Positions 46,798 through 55,166 of a stretch of 64,000 nucleotides of DNA are shown here, in pieces. The notes beneath the pieces were generated by a model, which was not told the origin of the DNA, made no database searches, and saw only the letters and a program-made list of their open reading frames with translations. This stretch comes from Rhizobium cauense (lineage in GTDB: Bacteria > Pseudomonadota > Alphaproteobacteria > Rhizobiales > Rhizobiaceae): positions 416,061 to 480,060 of the forward strand of contig NZ_JAEUAT010000005.1 in the NCBI RefSeq assembly GCF_019511525.1. Reading direction: 5' to 3'. The translations under genes were made by a program, and so were the position numbers. How positions within the stretch are numbered: position 1 is the stretch's first letter; each line of letters opens with the position of its first letter.

Positions 46798-47574
46798 ATG
46801 GCGTTGAGGGAAGGATGGTCGTCTTTGAAGCTGATGGGGGCGCTGACCGCGCTTCCTTTCCGCCTGCTGGTCGACCTTGTCTATCCACCGGGATGTGCCG
46901 TTTGCGGCATTGCGACCGGCCGACAGCGGGGACTTTGCCCGACATGCTGGTCCGGTCTGCGGTTCATCGAGCGACCCTTTTGCGAGGTTCTCGGCATACC
47001 GTTTTCGCACGATCTTGGCTCCGGCATCATCAGTGCAGAGGCGATCGCCAATCCGCCGCCTTTCGACCGGCTGCGCTCCGCCGCATTTCATGACGAGCCG
47101 GTTCGCCATCTGGTGCATGGCCTCAAATATCGCGACAGGACTGATCTCGCCGCCATGATGGCTGAGTGGATGCTGCGCGCTGCCGATGGAACGGTCGAGC
47201 GTTGCGATGCCATCCTTCCTGTACCATTGCATCGGAGCCGCATGTTTTCGCGCAAGTTCAATCAGGCGGCGGAGCTTGCGCGCCATATAGCCCAGCAGTC
47301 GGACAAGGCTCTTCTGCCGGCGACGCTGTTGCGCATCAGGCGCACCCGTCAGCAGGTCGGGCTTGGGGCAAGGGCGCGCGAGGACAATGTCCGGGGCGCG
47401 TTTGCCATCGCCAAGGGACGGGAAGCCGACGTCTTCGGCAAGCGGCTCGTTCTAGTCGATGACGTCTACACGACCGGTGCAACAGTTGCCGCGGCAGCCA
47501 GGGTATTGCGCAAGGCGGGGGCGGCGGACATCACGGTTTTGACCTTTGCAAGGGCTCTGGCAGAAACTATATGA
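46798..47574 (+). CDS. ComF family protein (phosphoribosyltransferase-like)
   Basis: The protein is 258 aa. The N-terminal zinc finger reads CAVCG...CPTCW, and the C-terminal PRT fold has the PRPP loop VLVDDVYTTGAT and the RTRQQVGLGAREREDN-type segment. ComF proteins take part in natural DNA uptake in some bacteria; the role in rhizobia is unclear. A very good ribosome site (GAGGGGCCTG) fixes the ATG at 46798. The grxC gene follows after 28 bp. Confidence 0.9.
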   Translation: MALREGWSSLKLMGALTALPFRLLVDLVYPPGCAVCGIATGRQRGLCPTCWSGLRFIERPFCEVLGIPFSHDLGSGIISAEAIANPPPFDRLRSAAFHDEPVRHLVHGLKYRDRTDLAAMMAEWMLRAADGTVERCDAILPVPLHRSRMFSRKFNQAAELARHIAQQSDKALLPATLLRIRRTRQQVGLGARAREDNVRGAFAIAKGREADVFGKRLVLVDDVYTTGATVAAAARVLRKAGAADITVLTFARALAETI

Positions 47575-47602
47575 CGAAAAGATAACTTGTATTGGAGTCC
47601 TC

Positions 47603-47860
47603 ATGGCACCCGTCACCATCTACACGCGCCAAGCCTGTGGCTACTGCACCCGCGCCAAGTCGCTGCTGTCCGAAAAGGGCGTCGACTACGTCGAGCACGA
47701 TGCGACCTTTGCGCCCGAACTCCGGCAGGAGATGATCGGTAAGTCCAATGGCCGTACTACGTTTCCGCAGATTTTCATCGGCGCTCAACATGTCGGCGGA
47801 TGCGATGACCTCTTTGCCCTGGATCGTGCCGGCGAGCTCGATCCTCTGCTTGCCGCGTAG
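47603..47860 (+). CDS. grxC: Glutaredoxin 3
   Basis: A glutathione-dependent dithiol reductase of 85 aa. The active site is CGYC (residues 12-15), with the cis-Pro motif TTFPQIFI and the GGCDDLFAL glutathione-binding end. GGAG lies just upstream of the ATG at 47603. It sits in a probable comF-grxC-nitrilase-DUF1178 operon with 9 bp to the next gene. Confidence 0.94.
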   Translation: MAPVTIYTRQACGYCTRAKSLLSEKGVDYVEHDATFAPELRQEMIGKSNGRTTFPQIFIGAQHVGGCDDLFALDRAGELDPLLAA

Positions 47861-47869
47861 GGAAAAGCC

Positions 47870-48727
47870 ATGACGTTCACGGCTGCCGCCATCCAGATGT
47901 GTTCCGGTGTCGATCCGGAAAGGAACGCTGCCGCGATGGCGCGGCTCGTCCGCGAGGCTGTCAGCCGGGGGGCGACTTACGTACAGACGCCTGAAATGAC
48001 GGGCATGCTGCAGCGCGACCGGGCCGCAGCCAAGGCGCTGCTGCGCGACGAGACCAGCGATGTCATCGTTCGTACCGGGTCCGAGCTCGCCCGTGAGCTT
48101 GGCATCTTCATGCACGTGGGTTCGACAGCGATTGCGCTGGACGACGGCAAGCTTGCCAATCGGGGCTATCTGTTCGCTCCAGACGGCAAGATCCTCAATC
48201 GCTACGACAAGATCCACATGTTCGATGTCGATCTCGACAATGGCGAAAGCTGGCGTGAAAGCGCTGCCTATCGTCCGGGATGCGAAGCGCGCGTGTTGTC
48301 GCTTCCCTTCGCCGAAATGGGCTTTGCGATCTGCTACGACGTCCGGTTCCCCGCACTGTTTCGCGCCCAGGCTGTCGCCGGCGCGGAAGTTATGACGGTG
48401 CCTGCCGCGTTCACCAAGCAGACCGGCGAAGCTCATTGGGAAATTCTGCTGCGGGCGCGGGCGATCGAAAACGGCGTCTTTGTCGTCGCGGCTGCCCAGG
48501 CCGGCCTTCACGAAGATGGCCGTGAGACGTTCGGGCATTCGATGATCATCGATCCTTGGGGCAAGGTACTTGCCTCGGCCGGCGCAACGGGTGAAGCCGT
48601 CATCGTCGCCGATATCGATCCTTCCGCCGTCAAGGCGGCGCATGACAAGATTCCTAACCTCAAGAACGGTCGTGATTTCTCCATCGAGAAGGTTGCAAGG
48701 GCAGTCGCAGGAGGCGTCGCCGCTTGA
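47870..48727 (+). CDS. Carbon-nitrogen hydrolase (Nit1/Nit2-like amidase)
   Basis: The protein is 285 aa. The nitrilase triad is present: Glu in TPEMTG, Lys in NRYDKIHMFDVDL, and Cys in FAICYDVRFPALFR. The motifs match Nit proteins that hydrolyse deaminated glutathione or omega-amidase substrates. The adjacent glutaredoxin gene makes a glutathione-repair role attractive but unproven. Its TGA overlaps the TTG start of the DUF1178 gene. Confidence 0.92.
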   Translation: MTFTAAAIQMCSGVDPERNAAAMARLVREAVSRGATYVQTPEMTGMLQRDRAAAKALLRDETSDVIVRTGSELARELGIFMHVGSTAIALDDGKLANRGYLFAPDGKILNRYDKIHMFDVDLDNGESWRESAAYRPGCEARVLSLPFAEMGFAICYDVRFPALFRAQAVAGAEVMTVPAAFTKQTGEAHWEILLRARAIENGVFVVAAAQAGLHEDGRETFGHSMIIDPWGKVLASAGATGEAVIVADIDPSAVKAAHDKIPNLKNGRDFSIEKVARAVAGGVAA

Positions 48728-49152
48728 TTCGTTATTCCTTGCGTTGTGAAAATGCCCACGAATTTGAAGGCTGGTTTTCGGAAGGTGCCGATTTCGATCG
48801 CCAGGTCGAAACTGGCTTTCTTACCTGTCCCGTCTGTAATTCATCGTCTGTTTCCAAGCTCCTGATGGCGCCCTCGGTTTCGACGGCGCGCAAGAAGGAT
48901 GAAATGCAGACGCTTGCGATGGACACGATGCGCCGGGAGGCGTTTCACAAGCTGAAAGAGGCTGTCGCGACCATCAAGGCCAATTCCGAGGACGTCGGAA
49001 CCCGGTTCCCCGAGGAGGCCCGCAAGATCCATTATGGCGAGAGCGACGCTCGCGGGATTATCGGGCAGACGACGCAGGAGGAAGCCGAGGCGCTCCTGGA
49101 CGAAGGCATCGAGATTGCCGCCCTACCCATACTGCCCGACGATGTGAACTAG
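48724..49152 (+). CDS. DUF1178 family protein, 142 aa
   Basis: This conserved proteobacterial protein begins with a zinc-ribbon-like segment (IRYSLRCENAHEFEGWF and LTCPVCNSSSV, giving C...CPVC) and ends with a helical acidic part (EARKIHYGESDARGIIG). The function is unknown. The start is a TTG whose last base begins the nitrilase stop codon (TTGA), a tight coupling. Confidence 0.9.
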   Translation: MIRYSLRCENAHEFEGWFSEGADFDRQVETGFLTCPVCNSSSVSKLLMAPSVSTARKKDEMQTLAMDTMRREAFHKLKEAVATIKANSEDVGTRFPEEARKIHYGESDARGIIGQTTQEEAEALLDEGIEIAALPILPDDVN

Positions 49153-49179
49153 GCTGGTACTTCTCGTCCGGAGCGGGGC

Positions 49180-49935
49180 CTAGTGTGCGGTGTAGGCTCC
49201 ATCGACCAGATGGTAGCTGCCGGTGATGAAGCTTGCCTGCTCCGATAAGAGGAAGCAGGCGAGTGCCGCCACTTCATCGGGCGTACCGCGCCTGCCCATG
49301 GGCTGCAGCGCTTCCATGCGCCGGCTGCTTGCAATGTCCCGATGCTCCGATGAGAGCGGCGTCTCGATCCAGCCAGGGCCGACTGCGTTGATGCGAATCC
49401 CAAAGCGCGCATATTCGATCGCGGCGGCCTTCGTCAGCCCGACAACGCCATGCTTGGCTGCCGTGTAGGCACATGCAATCGGCAAAGCGACGGTGCCGAG
49501 CACCGAGGACATGTTGACGATCGCACCACCGCCGCCTGCCAGCATCGCTCCGATCTCGTACTTCATACAGTAAAAAACGCCGTTGAGATTGACGTCCATC
49601 AGCTTGTGCCAGTTGTCGAGGGGGTAGTCCCTCGTCGCCATGCGCACGCCATCGACGCCCGCGTTGTTGACCGCCAGATGCAGCCCGCCACACGTCTCGA
49701 GAACAGTTGCGAGCAAGTTCTCGACTGCCGCGGCGTTGGTGACATCCAGTCCAAAGTGGTGGGATAGACCTCCTTGTGCCTGGATCTCATCCGCCACCTG
49801 TTTGGCCGCCTCGGCATTGATGTCCGTGACGACGACCTGGGCTCCCTCTTCAGCCAGCCGTCTGGATACTGCCGCTCCGATACCGGAGCCGGCGCCGGTG
49901 ACAATCGCTACTTTACCCTCGAACCCAAGATTCAT
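49180..49935 (-). CDS. SDR family oxidoreductase (glucose dehydrogenase-like)
   Basis: A classical short-chain dehydrogenase of 251 aa with TGAGSGIGAAVSRRL, the NNAGVDG motif, the catalytic Ser in VNMSSVLG, and YTAAKHGVVGLTK. The Asp after the second strand (VVVTDINAEA) predicts NAD preference. The C-terminal GSYHLVDGAYTAH fits the family end. It is monocistronic and converges on the DUF1178 gene. Confidence 0.92.
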   Translation of the reverse strand: MNLGFEGKVAIVTGAGSGIGAAVSRRLAEEGAQVVVTDINAEAAKQVADEIQAQGGLSHHFGLDVTNAAAVENLLATVLETCGGLHLAVNNAGVDGVRMATRDYPLDNWHKLMDVNLNGVFYCMKYEIGAMLAGGGGAIVNMSSVLGTVALPIACAYTAAKHGVVGLTKAAAIEYARFGIRINAVGPGWIETPLSSEHRDIASSRRMEALQPMGRRGTPDEVAALACFLLSEQASFITGSYHLVDGAYTAH

Positions 49936-50279
49936 CGTTTTTTCTATCGCTCCCCTGCGACAAAATCACCACAACTGTGGACAGTTGCAATCTCCCAAAA
50001 CCCCGTGAGCCACCTCAGGCGCCTTCGTGGGTGCACCCCCAAAGCCTACCCTTGCGGCCCTCGCCCCGGCAATGGGTACCTCCATTAGGCGGCATTATGA
50101 AGGACTTATACAACGTTAGGGATGCTTCTGCACAGCAAAGGGCCAGCGCAAGTCGGCTAGTGAACGCGGCGGCCTGCCGTTCCCGTCCGCCCCGATTCTC
50201 TGTTGGGTTGAGGCTTGGCCTGAAAACGACGGGATGGTAAAGGAGAGAAATAGGGCTCACCAATTCTTAGCAGGTAACG
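49936..50279. other. Intergenic stretch with no supported gene
   Basis: About 340 bp between divergent genes. It must hold the promoters of the SDR (minus) and L,D-transpeptidase (plus). GC-rich blocks with local self-complementarity are present, so a small RNA is possible, but I could not fold it into any known class. Confidence 0.45.
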
Positions 50280-50861
50280 ATGGATAACGACCATATTACG
50301 CGCCGTGGCCTTGTACTGGGCTGCGTAGCTTTGATGGCATCTGGATGCACCACAGCAAGTTGGCCAGTAGCGTCTCCTTTTTCTTCGAATGGTGTGAGCT
50401 ACCGCTACCGGAGGCGGGAGGTTGCCTATGCTGGAGGCGAAGCGCCCGGCAGCATTATCGTCAACACCTATGAGCGGTATCTCTACTATGTCGAGGGCGA
50501 GGGCCGCGCGACACGATATGGCGTCGCTGTCGGCGAGGAAGGCCTTACCCTGAAAGGAAGCGCGGTCGTCGGTCGAAAGGCGGAGTGGCCATCGTGGACG
50601 CCGACCGCGAGCATGATCCAGCGCAAGCCGCACCTGGCGCAGTACGCGGGTGGAGTTCCCGGTGGGGAGAACAATCCGCTCGGAGCAGCTGCGCTCTACC
50701 TCTACCGCGGCGGGCAGGATACTTATTTTCGTATCCACGGGACGAACGAACCGTGGCTGATCGGATCGGCGGTGTCCAATGGTTGCATTCGCTTGACCAA
50801 CGAGGACATCGTTCATCTCTATGCTCGGACCCCCGTGGGGTCCAGCGTTTTGGTCATATGA
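50280..50861 (+). CDS. L,D-transpeptidase (ErfK/YbiS family) lipoprotein
   Basis: The protein is 193 aa. The N-terminus is RRGLVLGCVALMASGC, with a twin-arginine-like RR and a lipobox ending at Cys23. The catalytic YkuD domain covers about residues 55-190. Its active site is HGTNEPWLIGSAVSNGCIRL, with the His and the SxGCxR nucleophile Cys intact. It should cross-link peptidoglycan by 3-3 bonds or attach proteins to it, in the periplasm. Rhizobial genomes carry many such enzymes. Confidence 0.92.
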   Translation: MDNDHITRRGLVLGCVALMASGCTTASWPVASPFSSNGVSYRYRRREVAYAGGEAPGSIIVNTYERYLYYVEGEGRATRYGVAVGEEGLTLKGSAVVGRKAEWPSWTPTASMIQRKPHLAQYAGGVPGGENNPLGAAALYLYRGGQDTYFRIHGTNEPWLIGSAVSNGCIRLTNEDIVHLYARTPVGSSVLVI

Positions 50862-51031
50862 TACTTACATTTTGTTTCGATATTGCCACCGTCTGTTAGC
50901 TTTGCGTGCCGCTTGCGCGACGCGAGGGTGGCACTGTGCCCTTTCTGCACTTGGCTTGTCGCTATTTTACCGCTATTAGTAGAATCGTTGCCTTCGATAA
51001 CCTATTCCATGCTAACGGAGAGGACTACTTG

Positions 51032-51163
51032 ATGAGCAGAATCCTAATTATGTGCCTTGTTGCGTTGTTTTCCGTTTCGAGCCTGACCGCGTGCGGCTCG
51101 GTCGGTAAAGGTAAGGGTAAAGCCCCGCCGCCAATCGCAGAGCCGGCACCAATCACAAAGTAA
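51032..51163 (+). CDS. Small lipoprotein, 43 aa
   Basis: This very short gene starts at an ATG after GGAGAGGACTACTTG. The hydrophobic segment (ILIMCLVALFSVSSLTAC) ends in a lipobox with Cys21, and the mature part is only about 23 residues, Gly/Lys- then Pro-rich. A strong GC hairpin follows at 51181. Tiny lipoproteins of this form are common in rhizobia and of unknown function. Confidence 0.72.
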   Translation: MSRILIMCLVALFSVSSLTACGSVGKGKGKAPPPIAEPAPITK

Positions 51164-51180
51164 CATCTGACTTTGGACAA

Positions 51181-51207
51181 GGGGGAGGGACGCGTAGCCC
51201 CTCCCCC
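51181..51207 (+). terminator. GC-rich hairpin after the small lipoprotein gene
   Basis: GGGGGAGGG and CCCTCCCCC pair perfectly around a 9-base loop, 18 bp after the stop. No U-run follows, so termination may be incomplete. Confidence 0.55.
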
Positions 51208-51309
51208 GAATCGTTGTCGGAGCCAAGCGGCCCACGCGCAGGTGCGCAACCCTAGGCTGGCATTTGCGTGAGTGTCTTTGCTCATCGATCTCGGAGATGA
51301 AGCGTAGTT

Positions 51310-51888
51310 ATGACGCTTGCAAAACGCCATCTATCCCTCCTGGTTCTCACCGTTCTCGCTCTCACATCCTGCCAATCGGACGATAAGCCACCGCAGCCGA
51401 GGTACACCTCGACTTCCAGCGGCGCGCAGGTCAATAAGGCCGCCCAGCGAGAGGGCCAGTACTTCATCGAATTCCGGTCGCGCTATGCGTTGACCTATGG
51501 TCATACCTATGCGGTCTTCGGTCGCCTGAACAAAGCCGGCGGGATGGTCAATCCGCAGGTCGCCGGTCTCGCACCTGCATCTGAAGATGCGGCGCCCTAC
51601 GTTCTCGGGCACTTCATTCCAGTTCCTGCCTCGACTGGCGCGACGGACGGAGACCTCGAGGAAGCCTATCGTTCCGCAAGTTGGCGCATTCTGCTGACTG
51701 AAGCCGAGTATAACAAGACCGTCGCTTTCATTCGCCAACTGCAGGCAAAATCGAAGTTGTGGCAGGCCACGGTCGATAACTGCAACAATTTCGTCGGCGA
51801 GATCGCACGTTCCATGGGATACAAGGTGCCGAGCATCTGGCTTCGTCCGCAAGAGTTCATTACAAAGCTTCGAGAGATGAATACGTGA
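51310..51888 (+). CDS. Lipoprotein with His...NCxxFV signature (permuted papain-fold candidate)
   Basis: The protein is 192 aa. A lipobox ends at Cys21 (LALTSC). A short disordered linker is followed by a globular domain of about 140 residues. Two features stand out: His65 in ALTYGHTYAVFGRL and Cys158 in VDNCNNFVGEIARSMG. The order His-then-Cys and the NCxxFV pattern match circularly permuted papain-fold enzymes (LRAT, PPPDE, YiiX/YaeF-like), which act as cysteine peptidases, deamidases or acyltransferases. I infer a membrane-tethered periplasmic enzyme. It lies 56 bp before the ICMT-like gene on the same strand. Confidence 0.65.
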   Translation: MTLAKRHLSLLVLTVLALTSCQSDDKPPQPRYTSTSSGAQVNKAAQREGQYFIEFRSRYALTYGHTYAVFGRLNKAGGMVNPQVAGLAPASEDAAPYVLGHFIPVPASTGATDGDLEEAYRSASWRILLTEAEYNKTVAFIRQLQAKSKLWQATVDNCNNFVGEIARSMGYKVPSIWLRPQEFITKLREMNT

Positions 51889-51944
51889 ATGCGGAGCGAG
51901 CCCATCGTTTCCGCACAATCGACGAAGGGCTCCGGTGATCTGAA

Positions 51945-52532
51945 TTGAGCGTTGCTCTCATTGGTAAAATTGTGTGGGTGCTTGGCATTATTGCCTGGTA
52001 CGCAATCCGCTATCCCTCGGAACGTCGCGCAAGGCGAACGAGGGTCGTGAGCGACCGTCGCTCAGGGGTCGAAGTGGTCGGCCTTTCGGCGGCGCTGCTG
52101 GGGCTCGCCTTTGTTCCCGGCTTCTATGTCGCGACGGGAAAGCCTGAGGCTGCCGACTATACTGCCCATGTATGGGCGGTAATCCTCGGCGCAATATTGT
52201 TTGGCGCGGCCATGTGGGTCTTCCGCAGAACGCACAAGGCGCTCGGCCGGAACTGGTCGATCACCCTTCAGATTCGCGAGAAGCACGAACTGATTTCCCA
52301 TGGCCCCTATGCGCTTGTCCGCCATCCCATGTACACGTCGTTTTTGCTCATGGGGCTCGGTCAGGCGTTTCTGCTTGCGAACTGGGTCGTGGGGCTGGCG
52401 GGGCTGATCGGCTTCGCAATCCTCTTCTTTTTGCGGGTGGACAAAGAGGAGCGCATGATGCTGGAGATTTTCGGCGCTGAGTACCGCGCCTATATGGACC
52501 GGACGAAGCGAATTATCCCCTACATCTACTAG
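51945..52532 (+). CDS. ICMT/PEMT-like membrane methyltransferase
   Basis: An integral membrane protein of 195 aa with about five hydrophobic helices. The SAM-binding C-terminal half has the family pattern HGPYALVRHPMYTSFLLMG and then RVDKEERMMLEIFGAEYRAY with IIPYIY at the end. Family members methylate isoprenylcysteine, phospholipids or other membrane-embedded acceptors. The start is a TTG at 51945. It is followed after 11 bp by the acyltransferase-like gene. The substrate is unknown. Confidence 0.85.
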   Translation: MSVALIGKIVWVLGIIAWYAIRYPSERRARRTRVVSDRRSGVEVVGLSAALLGLAFVPGFYVATGKPEAADYTAHVWAVILGAILFGAAMWVFRRTHKALGRNWSITLQIREKHELISHGPYALVRHPMYTSFLLMGLGQAFLLANWVVGLAGLIGFAILFFLRVDKEERMMLEIFGAEYRAYMDRTKRIIPYIY

Positions 52533-52543
52533 AGGGACGCACG

Positions 52544-53329
52544 ATGCGGGGACGCGCCATCAAGCTTTCGCCTTCACGACGTCTTGTCGGAGACCTCATG
52601 CGGTTCTCGATCGGCGTTCCGCGTGTGACGGTGCAGCGGCAGATGAACCTCGGGTCGCTGCAGCAAGCAAGGGCGGCACAGCAGACCAAGACACCGTGGA
52701 CCGTGTTGTTTCTGAAGGGCTATGCGCTCCTCAGCCAGGATGTGCCTGATCTGCGTCGGGCCTATGTCAAGCTGCCTCGGCCGCAGCTCTATGAATATCC
52801 CGTCAGCATCGCCTCTGTTGCCCACGAGCGCGAGCATGAGGGCGAGAAGATCGTGCTGCTCAGTACGATCGAGGGCCCGGAACTCCGTCCTCTCGCGGAA
52901 ATAGAGGCGTTGTTTCTCGCCGCGAGATCGAAGCCTATTCACGAGCTCAAGGAATTCCGCAGGGTACTGAAATTTGCTCGAGCGCCGGCTCCGATCCGCT
53001 GGCTCCTGATGTGGCTCGGACTTAACCTCGGGCGGCAGCGAGGCCGCCGCTTCGGCACATTCCAGTTGTCGGTCTATTCCGGCCTCGGGGCCGAATCCCT
53101 GAACCCGCTGACGCCGTTGACCACAATTTTCAACTATGGGCCGATCTCTGAAGATGGGACAGTCACGGTGCGTATTCACTATGACCACCGCGTCATGGAT
53201 GGTGCCAATGTCGCTCGTGCTCTAATCCGCTTCGAGAGTATTCTGAACGGCGCTATCGCCGATGAAGCCAGAGGTATGGCTTCGAGCGAAGCGATTGCTG
53301 ACGAGGCGGCGTCGGGGACGGCATCATGA
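52544..53329 (+). CDS. Stand-alone E2/CAT-type acyltransferase domain protein
   Basis: The 261-aa protein corresponds to the catalytic domain of 2-oxoacid dehydrogenase E2 enzymes: the active-site motif HRVMDG (His215, Asp219, Gly220) lies in IHYDHRVMDGANVARAL, with the preceding NYGPISEDGTVTV strand region. It has no lipoyl domain, no E1/E3-binding domain and no partner E1 or E3 gene nearby. A hydrophobic stretch (IRWLLMWLGLNLG) in the middle may bind membrane or acyl chains. It is likely an acyl-CoA-dependent transferase. The GAGGGACG ribosome site is good, and it is coupled by ATGA to the SDR gene. Confidence 0.78.
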   Translation: MRGRAIKLSPSRRLVGDLMRFSIGVPRVTVQRQMNLGSLQQARAAQQTKTPWTVLFLKGYALLSQDVPDLRRAYVKLPRPQLYEYPVSIASVAHEREHEGEKIVLLSTIEGPELRPLAEIEALFLAARSKPIHELKEFRRVLKFARAPAPIRWLLMWLGLNLGRQRGRRFGTFQLSVYSGLGAESLNPLTPLTTIFNYGPISEDGTVTVRIHYDHRVMDGANVARALIRFESILNGAIADEARGMASSEAIADEAASGTAS

Positions 53330-54201
53330 TAGACAAGCAGCCTGAACTGCGTCCCGCCGTCGTTGTTGTCGGCGGGTCTCGAGGTATCGGCAGGGCAATC
53401 GCCAACGTCGCCGCCGGGGAGGGCGCGATCGTCGTGCTTGTTGCGCGATCCCAGGAAGGGCTGGCTGCCGCCGCAAGTGATGTAAGGGCGGCTGGGGGCG
53501 AGGCATTCGTTCTGCCGCTCGACCTGCTCGCGGCCGATGCATCGACAAGGCTTCAGGACTTTCTCGCGGCCAACGGTCTGGCTTGCGAGGTTCTGGTCAA
53601 CAGCGCCGGCTACGGGTTGCGTGGTGCGGCCACGACACTTCCGATTGCCGACCAGCTCGGCATGGTCGATCTGAACATTCGCGCTCTGACCGACATGACG
53701 CTGCATTTCCTGCCTGGAATGGTGGCCCGCGGGCGCGGAGGCGTGCTCAATCTCGGTTCCATTGCCGGCTTCACGCCCGGTCCGAACATGGCGCTGTATT
53801 ACGCCAGCAAGGCTTTCGTGCGGTCTTTTTCCGAGGCACTGCATCAGGAAGTCGCATCTACCGGCGTAACGGTTACCTGTGTTGCTCCCGGGCCGGTTTC
53901 CACGGAATTCCTGGAGAAGTCCGGCGCCGGTCGGGCTGCGCTCTTCAAGATCCTCCCCAAGCTCGGCTCCGACTACGTTGCCGAGCGCGCCTGGCGTGGA
54001 TTCAAGTCCGGCCGTCGCCTCGTCGTGCCGGGACTTTCGGCCAAGCTCGTGGCCTTCGTGGCCTCATCGCTGCCATCGGCCATCAAGGTGCCCTTGATTG
54101 GGCGCCTGCAGCGGCGCAGTGGCGACCTGTGTCCTTGCGGCTCGGGCAAAACGTTCAAGGAATGCTGCGGCTCGCGGCGAGCGCGTCGCGGAGCAGCCTG
54201 A
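53326..54201 (+). CDS. SDR oxidoreductase with C-terminal SEC-C zinc motif
   Basis: The protein is 291 aa. Residues 1-255 are a short-chain dehydrogenase with the cofactor loop GGSRGIGRAIA (16-26), VNSAGYG, and the catalytic Tyr158/Lys162 (YYASK). The last 25 residues add a SEC-C motif, CPCGSGKTFKECC, with Cys269, Cys271, Cys280 and Cys281, the same type of motif that ends SecA. This would bind zinc and could mediate partner or ribosome/nucleic-acid contact. The SDR part resembles membrane-associated ketoacyl or ketosphinganine reductases. It is the last gene of the ICMT-acyltransferase-SDR operon. Confidence 0.85.
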   Translation: MIDKQPELRPAVVVVGGSRGIGRAIANVAAGEGAIVVLVARSQEGLAAAASDVRAAGGEAFVLPLDLLAADASTRLQDFLAANGLACEVLVNSAGYGLRGAATTLPIADQLGMVDLNIRALTDMTLHFLPGMVARGRGGVLNLGSIAGFTPGPNMALYYASKAFVRSFSEALHQEVASTGVTVTCVAPGPVSTEFLEKSGAGRAALFKILPKLGSDYVAERAWRGFKSGRRLVVPGLSAKLVAFVASSLPSAIKVPLIGRLQRRSGDLCPCGSGKTFKECCGSRRARRGAA

Positions 54202-54228
54202 GGCGCAGCGAGACGATCTTGCGTTGCC

Positions 54229-54975
54229 TTATGAGCCGCGCTTGGCCAGCAGCATATAGTTCACATCCATGTCTTTCGACAGGTTCCACTGGTTCGACAG
54301 CGGATTGAAGAAGACGCCCGTGCGGTCGATGATCGAAAGGCCGTTTTCCGAAACGGGTTTTTCGATCTCCTCTGGGCGGACGAGCTTTTCATACTGGTGC
54401 GTGCCGCGCGGCAGCCAGCGGAGGATATTCTCCGCGGCAAAGATGGCGAGTGCCGCAGCCTTCATCGTCCGGTTGATGGTTGCAACAAACATCAGCCCGC
54501 CCGGACGGACCATCCTGGCGCAAGTGGCCAGGAAGAAGTCGACATCGGCGACGTGCTCCACGACCTCCATGTTTAGAACAATGTCAAAGGTTTCGCCGGC
54601 GTCCGCGAGTTGCTCGGCCGTCACAGCACGGTAGTCGACCGGCACACCTGACGCCTTAGCATGCGTCGAGGCTATTCCGATATTCTTTTCAGAAGGGTCC
54701 GCGCCGACGACGGTGGCACCCATGCGAGCCACCGGTTCCGACAGAAGGCCGCCACCACAGCCGATATCGAGGACGCGAAGGCCTTCCAGGGGGCGCGGGG
54801 CGCGGACGTCCCGCCCGAAGTTTTCGGCCGCCTTGTCGCGAATGTAGGCAAGCCGCACCGGGTTGAACTTGTGCAGCGGCTTGAACTTGCCGGTAGGGCT
54901 CCACCATTCCGCAGCCATGGCGGAGAAGCGGTCCACCTCTTCCTGATCGATCGTGGTCTTTGCCGCTTCGCTCAT
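54229..54975 (-). CDS. ubiG: Ubiquinone biosynthesis O-methyltransferase
   Basis: The enzyme performs both O-methylations of ubiquinone synthesis. It is 248 aa from the ATG at 54975, which follows GAGGAACCG. The N-terminal [20 protein letters not shown] is the UbiG hallmark, motif I is [20 protein letters not shown], and [20 protein letters not shown] lies in the membrane-interacting insert. It converges on the SDR-SEC-C gene. The ubiG-lysC proximity is typical of rhizobia, here with signalling genes in between. Confidence 0.95.
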   Translation of the reverse strand: MSEAAKTTIDQEEVDRFSAMAAEWWSPTGKFKPLHKFNPVRLAYIRDKAAENFGRDVRAPRPLEGLRVLDIGCGGGLLSEPVARMGATVVGADPSEKNIGIASTHAKASGVPVDYRAVTAEQLADAGETFDIVLNMEVVEHVADVDFFLATCARMVRPGGLMFVATINRTMKAAALAIFAAENILRWLPRGTHQYEKLVRPEEIEKPVSENGLSIIDRTGVFFNPLSNQWNLSKDMDVNYMLLAKRGS

Positions 54976-55166
54976 GTCTCGGTTCCTCGCAGTCGTTCTG
55001 TGTGAAGTCGGACGAAGTGTGCTGGAAGTCAAGAGCCGAGCGACAGTAGGCCGTTGCAAACAACTTCCCGGATACTGCGAGTGGCTGCGCGACCTACACC
55101 AAGAAGATGAGGAGACGTTAATATTAATGATGTGCTAATATATTGATTGCTTGTTGGGGGTCGGTC

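Noticed and set aside
49970..50090. Possible 6S or SRP RNA in the GC-rich gap
   Set aside because: I could not find the conserved SRP loop or a 6S-like central bubble; local pairing alone is not enough.
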